Below, piece after piece: positions 1 through 10,607 of a stretch of DNA of 64,000 nucleotides. The notes beneath the pieces were generated by a model. The model was not told where the DNA came from, made no database searches, and was given only the letters and a program-made list of their open reading frames with translations. Numbering within the stretch: the stretch's first letter is position 1; every line of letters begins with the position of its first letter. Origin of the DNA: Oreohelix idahoensis (lineage: Eukaryota; Mollusca; Gastropoda; Stylommatophora; Oreohelicidae). The stretch is taken from positions 248,001 through 312,000 of the forward strand of contig JAMPIV010006395.1 of NCBI GenBank assembly GCA_024509875.1. The letters run 5' to 3'. Made by a program: the position numbers and the translations under genes.

Positions 1-844
1 CACCCATTTATGAAAATCTGTAGCTTTTTGGTTGTTGTCTTTGTTGTTCTCCATGTCTCAGAGCCATACAATAGGACTGACTTCACATTTGAGTTGAAGA
101 TTCTTATTTTCGTATTGGATTCGATTTCTCTTGATCTCCATATATTTCCCAATGCAATGAAAGCTCCTCTTGCTTTTTGTATTCTTATTTTGATATCACT
201 GTCTGTCCCTCCAACTTTGTCTATATTGCTGCCAAGATATGTGTACGATTCTACATCTTGTATTGGTGTTTCTTCAAGTTCAACCCTGTGTTCATTACCT
301 GCATTTATTCTCATTATCTTTGTCTTTTCCCTGTGTATTTTCAGACCCAATTGCTGTGACCTCTCATCAAGTGTTTTCAATTTGTCCTGCATCTGATTAC
401 AGTTATGGGACAGAAGAGCCAAGTCATCAGCAAAATCCAGATCATATAACTGCTTAGTCAGTCCACTGGATTCCATTTCTGTTGTGTGTTGTTGATGTTC
501 TCATAACCCAGTCTATTGCTAGTAAGAAAAGAAATGGAGACAAGAGGCATCCCTGTCGCACTCCTGTTCTTATCCCAAATGGTTCATGGAGAACTCTGCA
601 TGTCATGTCTTCATATGTTTTCTTCATTAAATTAATGATCTTCAGGGGAACTCCATAATGCCTCATCAATTTCCAAAGTGATTCTCTGTCTACACTGTCA
701 AATGCCTTTTCGTAGTCCACAAATCCGATGTATAGTGGTGAATTCCATTCCAGACTTTGTTCAACTATTATTCTCAAAGTGGCTATCTGGTCTGTACAGG
801 ATCTGTTTTGTCGAAAACCTGCTTGTTCATCTCTCAGTTTCTTG
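1..844 (-). pseudogene. LINE (non-LTR retrotransposon) ORF2 fragment, RT palm and C-terminal part
   Basis: The minus strand from 777 to 454 encodes a reverse transcriptase segment. It has the conserved block YEKAFDSVDRESLW, then GIRTGVRQGCLLSPFLF (RT motifs B/C region of non-LTR elements). Continuing to position 1, other frames read residues typical of the post-RT region of animal LINEs (YLGSNID, IRIQKARGAF, VLLYGSETW). The gene runs off the left edge, so its 3' end is not seen. The upstream half of the same LINE is at 10608-11356; LTR element A is inserted between them. Frame breaks and stops show it is dead. The clade is not certain; it looks like the RTE-like LINEs common in molluscs. Confidence 0.85.
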
Positions 845-1472
845 TCTATTGTGAGAAGTTAATGTGATTGAATTTACAACAGGCCCCAAGTTTCGGTTCC
901 TAGCATTTTTTTTACGTTTTTAAGGAAGATTACGGTGGGATTTTTATCTTATTCGTTTTTTTTTATTTCTCGTTGTATAATAATCGAGTTTGGATTTTCT
1001 GTGTAGATTAAGAATTACGGTTTCTAGAAAAGATGGTAGTTTTAACTTTTAGACTGGCACCAGCGCGCTGGTTCATTAAGATAATTCGTTCATGTAGAGA
1101 TTTTCTAGTGTAACATAATGGCAGAGCATTTTCGGTTCTTCTCAGTGAGCGCGCTATAATTTTTAGTAAGGGTGAAATCAGATGGGGGGTAGAGGGGGAG
1201 TTTTAAGCGCGTGGAAACAGGTCAGCAACGGAAATTTTCCGCTTGACCGTAAGTTCTAAATTTAGAAATGACCGTGGGCGATTCCTGGCACGTTGGTTGG
1301 TTCATAGATCGACCCGCTTAAGAACAAAGCCTAGCTATGACTCACGCGTAGCGTGGTCTGGGGTAATAAATAAGCGGGATTCCCTGGCAGAAGTGGGAGA
1401 ATTTTTGAACTTCTACGCCTTGGGAAGGAACTGCCACAGAGCCGACTGCTCTTTCGAGAGAAATTCGTGCTG

Positions 1473-2855
1473 GTAAATATGAAGTTAATTAAGCTTTAAT
1501 AGTTTATAAGATTTTTGCAGAGTTGTTTCTAGGAGGTAAAGTTAATTCATAGAAGTAGAGCCATCAATGCTAAATCTTTTAAGTGAATATAACTGACAGC
1601 GCAATTAGGTAATTTGTGAAAAGGTAGTAGGGAATTTGATAGTTTCCTCAGAGTAGCTGTTTGTATAAATTGGAATATTACTGTTATTTGTCAGAAGACA
1701 GGGGATCTAATTTTTCTTGGATTTGTGATTTTAAATGGTGCAGCGTAAAACACGCTCGCGGAATTAAATTAATTTTAGTTCGTAACGGACATGCCATGAG
1801 TTCCCTCTTATCTAAATTATTATCAGAGTGCATTCATTCTTTTTATGAGATAATGAAAGCTTAAAGATGGTAGATGTTAAATACTATAATTTTGAGACAC
1901 GATGCACGTAATTTCATTGTGATTTTCAAGGATTTGGAGAGGGGTACCTAAGCACGTGCTGCGTGTCCTTTTTTTTTTAGTGGGGTGAATCTGATAACGG
2001 AAGGAGAGGGGAGATAACTAGGCATGCATTGTAAAATAGGATTTCAGTTCCTTTAGAGATTTTAATGTACATTGTTATCAGAGTTATAATATTAGCGAAT
2101 AATATGCTAGGGTTTTGGTGTGTATTTAATTGTTCAAGTGTGTGTAAATTACCAGCGGACTAATTTGTGTAACGCTGTGGTAATAGAACGAGTGGCTTTA
2201 AATGTTAGAGCATGGGAAATTGTGTATTTTTCTCTGTGTGGGTAAAACCTACATTTTGAAGTCAGCAGTTACGGGTCTAGTTGGGATTTTTAATTAGTCC
2301 CTTATTTAATAGACATATGTTTATACTGATGAATTCATGGAGACGGGAGATTATTGTCTCGGGTGAAGTCTATTGTATTTTGGTAGCCAGGTAAACATAT
2401 CGATCATTGTTAAATAAGTAGGGCCAGGAATTTACTGGCAACAGGTTCATTCAGTGGTTAGAATGTTGTGACGGGCTAACCTAAGCTGAGTCTGGAGATT
2501 AGAGTGTCGATAGGACAGTATTTGAGGGAAAGTGGGGGTAGGCATGTTTACTAATCGCTGAAGCGAAACTAGAGCATGGGAGCTGTATGGAAGATTTGAA
2601 ACTTAAGTGTTAGAGATTTGAAACTTAAGTGTTAGAGATTTGAAACTTAAGTGTTCGAGATTTGAAAACTTAAGTGGTCGAGATTTGAAAACTTAGGTGT
2701 TAGAGATTTGCAAAAACTTAAGTGTTAGATATTTGAGACTTAAGTGGTTGAAGAGTTGGGATTTAAGTGTTGAAGAGTGAGAGTTAAGGGAGTTAAGTGT
2801 TAAGGATATGGGAAATTTGTTGTGCGATATATATTTGTTATTGTTTTGTCCACAG
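1473..2855 (+). other. candidate intron inside LTR A
   Basis: The donor gtaaat follows a ~100-base stretch downstream of the TATA-like box. The acceptor is ttgttttgtccacag, with a good pyrimidine tract. The same sites recur in the 3' LTR at 7932 and 9318. Placement is by analogy with the intron supported in element D; no intron-less copy of A is present here, so this remains a prediction. Confidence 0.4.
2592..2803 (+). repeat. minisatellite in LTR A, ~22-25 bp unit
   Basis: About eight degenerate tandem copies of agatttgaaacttaagtgtt with small indels. The same array is in the 3' LTR at 9055-9266, so it was present before this insertion. It lies near the 3' end of the candidate LTR intron. 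Confidence 0.9.
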
Positions 2856-3465
2856 CAGATATTTTCCAGGCGTGGCAGCGAGGGCTACAGTAGTCCTACA
2901 GCTGGCTAGAAGTTCGCCGGTCTTCTCAGGAGAAGAAGAGTCGGCAGAGCCAGAAAAGAAAGTGGAGTGGTGACAAGGTGGTCACTGGTGCAAAAGTTTT
3001 GTACCCAAGAGAGAGCAGGGAGCTGGAAGCACAGACTTCTTCAGCAAGAACAGATGTTCTTACCAAAATTCGGAGCTAGTTACGCTCATGTTAAACACAC
3101 ACTGATCATAGGCGCAGGGCCTAAAAAGTGTCGTGAATTTCGGGCATAATAATCCCGACAGCCTTGAGCCCACGAGCAGGGTATCCGGGCTACTGCAAAG
3201 TAATAATTCGTCTATTTGGAAGCAGCAATAGACCACGTCCCGAGTTTAATTTACCAAGCAAGTCAGCAGCTACAACAGGTGGAGAAGAGGGGAAAGGGTT
3301 AACATCCCTCTTTACTGCACGAGATCGATAGAGAGAAGGAGAGTAGTGGAGGAGTCGTTTCTGTAGGAACTAGGAGTGTCAGACAGACACTGAACATAAC
3401 ATTGGAACTCAGCAAGTCATCTGTAAGTTGTGTCGGAGGTGATAGAAGGGTTCTGGTCATGGACT

Positions 3466-3517
3466 TTGTGATAGTCAGAGAATATTTAGCCTTGTGATAG
3501 TCAGAGAATATTTAGCC
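3466..3517 (+). repeat. 26-bp direct tandem duplication in LTR A
   Basis: Two exact copies of a 26-base unit (begins ttgtgatagtcagag) lie head to tail. It also occurs in the 3' LTR, so it belongs to the family. Confidence 0.9.
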
Positions 3518-4142
3518 TATAGTGGAGCAGCGGTGTAGGCACGTCATTTGTGTAGAACCACGTCTGCAGACAGACGAACAGTAGGAGTTAGGGTGTGTTT
3601 ACACGATATCAGGTTGATTAGGAGAAAGACGGATCTGGTGTTCGAGATCCTCCTTCACATGTTGTTGTATTACTTACCTTTCTTCCTTACAGGTTGAGGG
3701 GAGGGCGACTGTGGGGTTACCTTACCTAATCACTTGAAATTAATTGTTATGTTCTTTCCAGGTGTATGAACACGCATGTTTATTCTATTTTTGTAGTATG
3801 TTATATGAATTTTCTGTGGTGTAAATAAAATCCATTGTAAATTTTTCCGGCTGGATCAGTCACTTACTTCAACCTATATGTTGTCTGTAAGTGGTGTCTG
3901 TGGTGTTAAGTATTAAACCTTATCCCAGTCTTGGTAGCTAGAGGTAGTGAGGTTATCGCAAAACATTACGTCACTTAGTGGCAAGGGAGAGTCAATTTCG
4001 GTTCTCGACCCTTGACGCCAATAGCCTCATCTCCCACAGTCACTGTTATTTTCTTCTGAAATCTATCTTCTTAGTCTTTCTTTCCACTAGGGTCTAGTCT
4101 ATTTAGGTAGGCAACCTCTAGTCTTAAATCCACTTCGTGACA

Positions 4143-4262
4143 AAGTGGGTGCTATCGTCCGGTGAATCATCTTTGTTACGTTCAATTCTGTGATCTTGAC
4201 AAGTGGTGGCGTTCGTCCGGTAGATCATCTTTGTTGGGATCAATTCTGTGATCGTGTCAAGA
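4143..4262 (+). other. primer-binding region of element A, tandemly duplicated
   Basis: Directly after the 5' LTR, a ~58-base block (aagtgggtgctatcgtccgg..., 4143-4200) is followed by a diverged second copy (aagtggtggcgttcgtccgg..., 4201-4258). Element B has one copy of the same block after its LTR. The tggcgtcgtcc core could be a tRNA primer-binding site, set several bases from the LTR edge, but I cannot assign the tRNA. Confidence 0.5.
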
Positions 4263-4656
4263 TTCATAGATTGTTTCTATAGGAAAGGTCTGGAAAATAG
4301 ATTTCTTTATAATATCCCCTAGACAAGAGCTATATATAAACTGATCCAGCTACAGGTTTTTTTTCCACAGGAAGTTTCTCCACAGGGTGCAGTCAGATTG
4401 TAGCTGTAGTTAGTTGATGACTAGAGGTAACTGATGGCTAACTGAATTTTTCTTAACAGGAAGGTAAATTCGGGTTTTTAGGTAGCTGCTTAATGAAAAT
4501 TTTTTCAGGTAGTTCTTCAGATTGGTGCTAGTCTGAGTTTGGGTTTTGGGACATTGGTTACACAGGGAGTAGTGCCCAGAAGGTAACAGTAAATTTTTCG
4601 TGTTCCTTTTTTGTCATTTCCCCTCGTTGTGAGTTACTGCTGATTTGTCAGGTAAG
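4263..4656 (+). other. untranslated leader of element A
   Basis: Non-coding sequence between the primer-binding region and the Gag ATG. The leader of B (28411-28805) is recognisably the same. The Gag frame is open up to an upstream TTG at 4645, but the first ATG is at 4657. Confidence 0.7.
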
Positions 4657-7110
4657 ATGGCTGAATTGGTCAAGCTACTTACTGCATGGAAGGACGCAGC
4701 TAAAAGCATGGGGATGAATGAGGCCGAGACTAGGGCTTACATTATGAGGGAACAGGACCGGCAGACGGAGAGAGAGAAAAGGGAAGCGGAGAAAGAAGAG
4801 AGGGCCCGACTGGCAGAGATGGACCTGCGTAAATTGGAAGCGGAGAAAGAAGAGAAGGCCCGACAGGCAGAGGAGAGAAAGGCAGAAAGGGAGGCGAAGG
4901 AAAGGGCCACAGAAGCAGAGAGACAGCATGAACTTGCCCTGCGTTCACTGGAACTGCAGTACCGATCTTCGAAAGGCAGTTCGGCTAACGGAGATTCTCC
5001 CGGAGCAGGGGCGACAGACACCTCAGGAAACGGAGGGCCCCGGATGGCAGCCATGAATTTTCCAATGGACTCTTTCCCTAACGGGAATGAGAAAATTGAC
5101 ATATTCCTGGAAAAATTTGAACGAATGGCAAAAGCGTACGGGTTGGATGAGAGTTTGTGGTGCCTCAAATTATCTCAGTCGTTGAAAAACCAGGCCTACG
5201 ACATCTATAGTAAGATGCTCAGTGATGAACAAAATAACTTTGAGGCCCTTCGTAACGCACTGTTACAACGCTTTCAGTGGACTCCCCGTAAGTGCCAAGC
5301 TATGTTCAGGGAGAGCAGGCCGGAGAAAGGAGAAAGTTTTCCCCATTTCGCAGAAAGGCTGAAGAATTATCTCACTCGTTGGAGAGAATTGTCGGGTCTA
5401 GCAAAAACTTTTGAAGGACTCGAAGAGCTTGTCATGTGCGAACAAGTGAAAGCACACATGTCTCCAGACTTGAGGAGGTATCTGGCGGAGCAGGGCGCCC
5501 AGCAACTGGACCAGATCATTCTTTTTGCTGAAAGGTTCCAGACGGCACAGGCCGAAGTACTGGGCCAGAAACGAAAACACCCAGACCTGCCAGCACTGGA
5601 CCAAGGAGCATCGGCATCGCAGTCGTTTTCGTCTTCTGCTCATCAGCAGCAGGGGCCGTCTCGCAAGGAGCCCCATCCCATTCATAACCTGCGGCCCCAA
5701 CCGCATAACAGAGCACAGGCGACAACGTCTCATGAACCTGCTAGAAACAGGGGAGAAAATGACAGGTACTGTCGCAATTGCCGTACCACCTCTCACTGGA
5801 CTTCTCGGTGTGTAAACAAACCACCCACTCACCATACAGCGTGTTTAAGGGCGGTGAGAGGGAAAAAAGGGAACAATTGGGAACCTTTCAAATCAGAGAA
5901 GTGTTTCTCTAACAGCGGACCAGCAGTAGTGAATGGGACTGCTACCACTTGTTTATTTGACAGCGGGCTTACTTACCCGAGTATAGTCGCCCGACATTTG
6001 GTACAACCAGGCCAAATGACTAAGGAAAAGGTTGATATTGGTGGAGTTTTGAGGGGAGGGACCTCACAGCGTCTGCAGATAGCCAATATTAAGGTGGAGA
6101 GCAGGTTTGTGCGTGGCACAATCAAAGCTGCTGTAATGGAACAGCCAGCTTATGACTTCATCTTGGGGGCCCCATATATAGTTTTGGGAAACCCCCCAGT
6201 CCCGATCCTTGCTGGTGCAAGGGGGCCTACTACAGGCCAGAGAAGTGAAAAGGGAATGTCCCGGATTCACGGAGCCCCACGAGAGCTCAACCAGCCACGC
6301 CTTGAGATGGAGAGGTTAAATACCTCCAAGGTTAGTGGAATGGTTTTTGCAGAGGCGTATCCCTCTGACAGCCCTGTTAAGCCGAAGGGCCAAACAGCGG
6401 CGACGCCTTTGATTTTGGAAATACCTTCGTTGTCGTCGGGAATTAGGCCCCCGATGGTATTACCTCCTGAGAGCGAGGAACATACTGACAAGAGTGGTAG
6501 AACGTATGTACACGACCAGCGCAATCTTCATAGGGCAGAAGACAGCGAATCGAGCGAACATATGTTTCCAACCAGCCCTGGAGCCCCATCCGACCAGCAC
6601 TTTACTCAGACGGAGGAGGACAGTGATCTGAGAAACCGTTTGCCTATAAACGGAGATGGGCCCCATCCCGCTGCTAGCTCGCTAACAGAAAGCGGCTCTT
6701 GCAAAGAGGCAAGAAGCAAAAACGTACCACCAAATGCGTTCTGCTTAGTAGGGGAAACGGATGTCGCTGAGGTCAGGCGCAACCCAGTGAGAACCCCTGG
6801 TGGGAGAGTAGAGAAAGGAGCAATCTCTACGCAACCTCTAGGCAAACCAGAGGGGAGTGAAGCGATCGGAGAATTTATGCTGGAAGCACCAGATAGTTCG
6901 CACCTTCATCGCCATATACCTGCGGTCTCAAACCCGCCGAGATGCAGCAAGGTAGTCGCCATCGTCAGGCAGCCACAAAGCCAGTTGGTCAGGGCAGCCG
7001 ACCAAGACAGTTTTTTTTACGGACATAGCCAAGGAAGGTTCAGACCCACCATTGGATGGCACAGGTCCGAAGAAAGATCAACTCTTCCACCGGAGCATGG
7101 GAGTTGGTAG
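4657..7110 (+). CDS. Gag-protease protein of element A (817 aa)
   Basis: Start chosen at the ATG giving MAELVKLL, the same N-terminus as the Gags of B, C and D. Order of parts: charged coiled coil of about residues 20-95 rich in Glu/Arg/Ala; Ser/Gly linker; capsid beginning near residue 135; a SCAN-like stretch at about 216-298 (FRESR, GESFPHFAERL, then LAEQG and LAERF-type helices); a CX2CX4HX4C zinc knuckle at about 372-386 (YCRNCRTTSHWTSRC); and a retropepsin-like domain around residue 435 with LFDSGL in place of the usual DTG. A Ser/Pro-rich region of about 300 residues follows that matches no family I know and is shared with B. No RT, RNase H or integrase follows. The role should be RNA binding, particle assembly and possibly self-cleavage in the cytoplasm. 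The frame is intact. Confidence 0.9.
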   Translation: MAELVKLLTAWKDAAKSMGMNEAETRAYIMREQDRQTEREKREAEKEERARLAEMDLRKLEAEKEEKARQAEERKAEREAKERATEAERQHELALRSLELQYRSSKGSSANGDSPGAGATDTSGNGGPRMAAMNFPMDSFPNGNEKIDIFLEKFERMAKAYGLDESLWCLKLSQSLKNQAYDIYSKMLSDEQNNFEALRNALLQRFQWTPRKCQAMFRESRPEKGESFPHFAERLKNYLTRWRELSGLAKTFEGLEELVMCEQVKAHMSPDLRRYLAEQGAQQLDQIILFAERFQTAQAEVLGQKRKHPDLPALDQGASASQSFSSSAHQQQGPSRKEPHPIHNLRPQPHNRAQATTSHEPARNRGENDRYCRNCRTTSHWTSRCVNKPPTHHTACLRAVRGKKGNNWEPFKSEKCFSNSGPAVVNGTATTCLFDSGLTYPSIVARHLVQPGQMTKEKVDIGGVLRGGTSQRLQIANIKVESRFVRGTIKAAVMEQPAYDFILGAPYIVLGNPPVPILAGARGPTTGQRSEKGMSRIHGAPRELNQPRLEMERLNTSKVSGMVFAEAYPSDSPVKPKGQTAATPLILEIPSLSSGIRPPMVLPPESEEHTDKSGRTYVHDQRNLHRAEDSESSEHMFPTSPGAPSDQHFTQTEEDSDLRNRLPINGDGPHPAASSLTESGSCKEARSKNVPPNAFCLVGETDVAEVRRNPVRTPGGRVEKGAISTQPLGKPEGSEAIGEFMLEAPDSSHLHRHIPAVSNPPRCSKVVAIVRQPQSQLVRAADQDSFFYGHSQGRFRPTIGWHRSEERSTLPPEHGSW

Positions 7111-7296
7111 AAGAAGAAGAAGGAGGAAACGTAGAAGAAGAAAGTTGCAGGACAACCATGGGAGTTGTAGTTGCCAGGCGGAAATAACCAGTCGTGACCA
7201 TGAGACTTCAGGACTGACAGTCAGATCTGTAGACTTGTATAGGGGCCAGTCTGGAAATACAAGATCACATTAAATTAGATCGTGTACCACGAACTT

Positions 7297-7310
7297 GAAG
7301 AGGGGGGTAA
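7297..7310 (+). other. polypurine tract of element A
   Basis: gaagaggggggtaa lies immediately before the 3' LTR, the expected site for plus-strand priming. Confidence 0.8.
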
Positions 7311-10300
7311 TGTGAGAAGTTAATGTGATTGAATTTACAACAGGCCCCAAGTTTCGGTTCCTAGCATTTTTTTTACGTTTTTAAGGAAGATTACGGTGGG
7401 ATTTTTATCTTATTCGTTTTTTTTATTTCTCGTTGTATAATAATCGAGTTTGGATTTTCTGTGTAGATTAAGAATTACGGTTTCTAGAAAAGATGGTAGT
7501 TTTAACTTTTAGACTGGCACCAGCGCGCTGGTTCATTAAGATAATTCGTTCATGTAGAGATTTTCTAGTGTAACAAAATGGCAGAGCATTTTCGGTTCTT
7601 CTCAGTGAGCGCGCTATAATTTTTAGTAAGGGTGAAATCAGATGGGGGTAGAGGGGGAGTTTTAAGCGCGTGGAAACAGGTCAGCAACGGAAATTTTCCG
7701 CTTGACCGTAAGTTCTAAATTTAGAAATGACCGTGGGCGATTCCTGGCACGTTGGTTGGTTCATAGATCGACCCGCTTAAGAACAAAGCCTAGCTATGAC
7801 TCACGCGTAGCGTGGTCTGGGGTAATAAATAAGCGGGATTCCCTGGCAGAAGTGGGAGAATTTTTGAACTTCTACGCCTTGGGAAGGAACTGCCACAGAG
7901 CCGACTGCTCTTTCGAGAGAAATTCGTGCTGGTAAATATGAAGTTAATTAAGCTTTAATAGTTTATAAGATTTTTGCAGAGTTGTTTCTAGGAGGTAAAG
8001 TTAATTCATAGAAGTAGAGCCATCAATGCTAAATCTTTTAAGTGAATATAACTGACAGCGCAATTAGGTAATTTGTGAAAAGGTAGTAGGGAATTTGATA
8101 GTTTCCTCAGAGTAGCTGTTTGTATAAATTGGAATATTACTGTTATTTGTCAGAAGACAGGGGATCTAATTTTTCCTGGATTTGTGATTTTAAATGGTGC
8201 AGCGTAAAACACGCTCGCGGAATTAAATTAATTTTAGTTCGTAACGGACATGCCATGAGTTCCCTCTTATCTAAATTATTATCAGAGTGCATTCATTCTT
8301 TTTATGAGATAATGAAAGCTTAAAGATGGTAGATGTTAAATACTATAATTTTGAGACACGATGCACGTAATTTCATTGTGATTTTCAAGGATTTGGAGAG
8401 GGGTACCTAAGCACGTGCTGCGTGTCCTTTTTTTTTTTTAGTGGGGTGAATCTGATAACGGAAGGAGAGGGGAGATAACTAGGCATGCATTGTAAAATAG
8501 GATTTCAGTTCCTTTAGAGATTTTAATGTACATTGTTATCAGAGTTATAATATTAGCGAATAATATGCTAGGGTTTTGGTGTGTATTTAATTGTTCAAGT
8601 GTGTGTGTAAATTACCAGCGGACTAATTTGTGTAACGCTGTGGTAATAGAACGAGTGGCTTTAAATGTTAGAGCATGGGAAATTGTGTATTTTTCTCTGT
8701 GTGGGTAAAACCTACATTTTGAAGTCAGCAGTTACGGGTCTAGTTGGGATTTTTAATTAGTCCCTTATTTAATAGACATATGTTTATACTGATAAATTCA
8801 TGGAGACGGGAGATTATTGTCTCGGGTGAAGTCTATTGTATTTTGGTAGCCAGGTAAACATATCGATCATTGTTAAATAAGTAGGGCCAGGAATTTACTG
8901 GCAACAGGTTCATTCAGTGGTTAGAATGTTGTGACGGGCTAACCTAAGCTGAGTCTGGAGATTAGAGTGTCGATAGGACAGTATTTGAGGGAAAGTGGGG
9001 GTAGGCATGTTTACTAATCGCTGAAGCGAAACTAGAGCATGGGAGCTGTATGGAAGATTTGAAACTTAAGTGTTAGAGATTTGAAACTTAAGTGTTAGAG
9101 ATTTGAAACTTAAGTGTTCGAGATTTGAAAACTTAAGTGGTCGAGATTTGAAAACTTAGGTGTTAGAGATTTGCAAAAACTTAAGTGTTAGATATTTGAG
9201 ACTTAAGTGGTTGAAGAGTTGGGATTTAAGTGTTGAAGAGTGAGAGTTAAGGGAGTTAAGTGTTAAGGATATGGGAAATTTGTTGTGCGATATATATTTG
9301 TTATTGTTTTGTCCACAGCAGATATTTTCCAGGCGTGGCAGCGAGGGCTACAGTAGTCCTACAGCTGGCTAGAAGTTCGCCGGTCTTCTCAGGAGAAGAA
9401 GAGTCGGCAGAGCCAGAAAAGAAAGTGGAGTGGTGACAAGGTGGTCACTGGTGCAAAAGTTTTGTACCCCAGAGAGAGCAGGGAGCTGGAAGCACAGACT
9501 TCTTCAGCAAGAACAGATGTTCTTACCAAAATTCGGAGCTAGTTACGCTCATGTTAAACACACACTGATCATAGGCGCAGGGCCTAAAAAAGTGTCGTGA
9601 ATTTCGGGCATAATAATCCCGACAGCCTTGAGCCCACGAGCAGGGTATCCGGGCTACTGCAAAGTAATAATTCGTCTATTTGGAAGCAGCAATAGACCAC
9701 GTCCCGAGTTTAATTTACCAAGCAAGTCAGCAGCTACAACAGGTGGAGAAGAGGGGAAAGGGTTAACATCCCTCTTTACTGCACGAGATCGATAGAGAGA
9801 AGGAGAGTAGTGGAGGAGTCGTTTCTGTAGGAACTAGGAGTGTCAGACAGACACTGAACATAACATTGGAACTCAGCAAGTCATCTGTAAGTTGTGTCGG
9901 AGGTGATAGAAGGGTTCTGGTCATGGACTTTGTGATAGTCAGAGAATATTTAGCCTTGTGATAGTCAGAGAATATTTAGCCTATAGTGGAGCAGCGGTGT
10001 AGGCACGTCATTTGTGTAGAACCACGTCTGCAGACAGACGAACAGTAGGAGTTAGGGTGTGTTTACACGATATCAGGTTGATTAGGAGAAAGACGGATCT
10101 GGTGTTCGAGATCCTCCTTCACATGTTGTTGTATTACTTACCTTTCTTCCTTACAGGTTGAGGGGAGGGCGACTGTGGGGGTTACCTTACCTAATCACTT
10201 GAAATTAATTGTTATGTTCTTTCCAGGTGTATGAACACGCATGTTTATTCTATTTTTGTAGTATGTTATATGAATTTTCTGTGGTGTAAATAAAATCCAT

Positions 10301-10607
10301 TGTAAATTTTTCCGGCTGGATCAGTCACTTACTTCAACCTATATGTTGTCTGTAAGTGGTGTCTGTGGTGTTAAGTATTAAACCTTATCCCAGTCTTGGT
10401 AGCTAGAGGTAGTGAGGTTATCGCAAAACATTACGTCACTTAGTGGCAAGGGAGAGTCAATTTCGGTTCTCGACCCTTGACGCCAATAGCCTCATCTCCC
10501 ACAGTCACTGTTATTTTCTTCTGAAATCTATCTTCTTAGTCTTTCTTTCCACTAGGGTCTAGTCTATTTAGGTAGGCAACCTCTAGTCTTAAATCCACTT
10601 CGTGACA
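7311..10607 (+). repeat. 3' LTR of element A (3297 bp)
   Basis: Near-identical direct copy of 850-4142, with the same minisatellite (9055-9266), AATAAA (10289-10294) and candidate intron sites (7932 and 9318). Differences seen by eye are single bases and homopolymer lengths. Confidence 0.93.

Larger units (their letters stand above)
850..4142 (+). repeat. 5' LTR of element A (3293 bp)
   Basis: Starts TGTGAGAAGT and ends CGTGACA. A TATA-like box (taataaataag) lies near 1364-1374 and a polyadenylation signal AATAAA at 3824-3829, followed by a GT-rich stretch (tgttgtctgtaagtggtg) as expected downstream of a cleavage site. Between them is a candidate intron, donor ctg|gtaaat at 1473 and acceptor gtccacag at 2855. 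An LTR of 3.3 kb is very long for a Ty3/Gypsy element. Short ORFs inside it (for example 1243-1476) recur in the 3' LTR only because the LTRs are copies. Confidence 0.93.
850..10607 (+). mobile_element. LTR retrotransposon A, pol-less (Gag-protease only), Gmr1-like lineage
   Basis: Two near-identical direct LTRs (850-4142 and 7311-10607) flank a 3.2 kb interior. The ends are TG...CA and a 5-bp target duplication tctat sits at 845-849 and 10608-10612, exactly in the middle of a LINE ORF. The only long ORF is Gag plus a retropepsin-like domain (4657-7110). Between its stop and the polypurine tract there are just 186 bases, so integrase, RT and RNase H are absent. By eye the LTRs differ at only a handful of positions, so the insertion looks recent. 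The Gag N-terminus (MAELVKL) and the protease region resemble the autonomous elements C and D, which suggests mobilisation by a related element; that step is inferred. Confidence 0.93.

Noticed and set aside
1243..1864. Small ORFs of 60-77 codons repeated at 1243/7702 and 1661/8120
   Set aside because: They lie inside the two LTRs of element A and recur only because the LTRs are copies. No domain or start context supports coding.
4675..5168. Antisense ORFs of up to 145 codons opposite Gag
   Set aside because: Shadows of the coiled-coil and capsid coding sequence; composition is that of the complementary strand.
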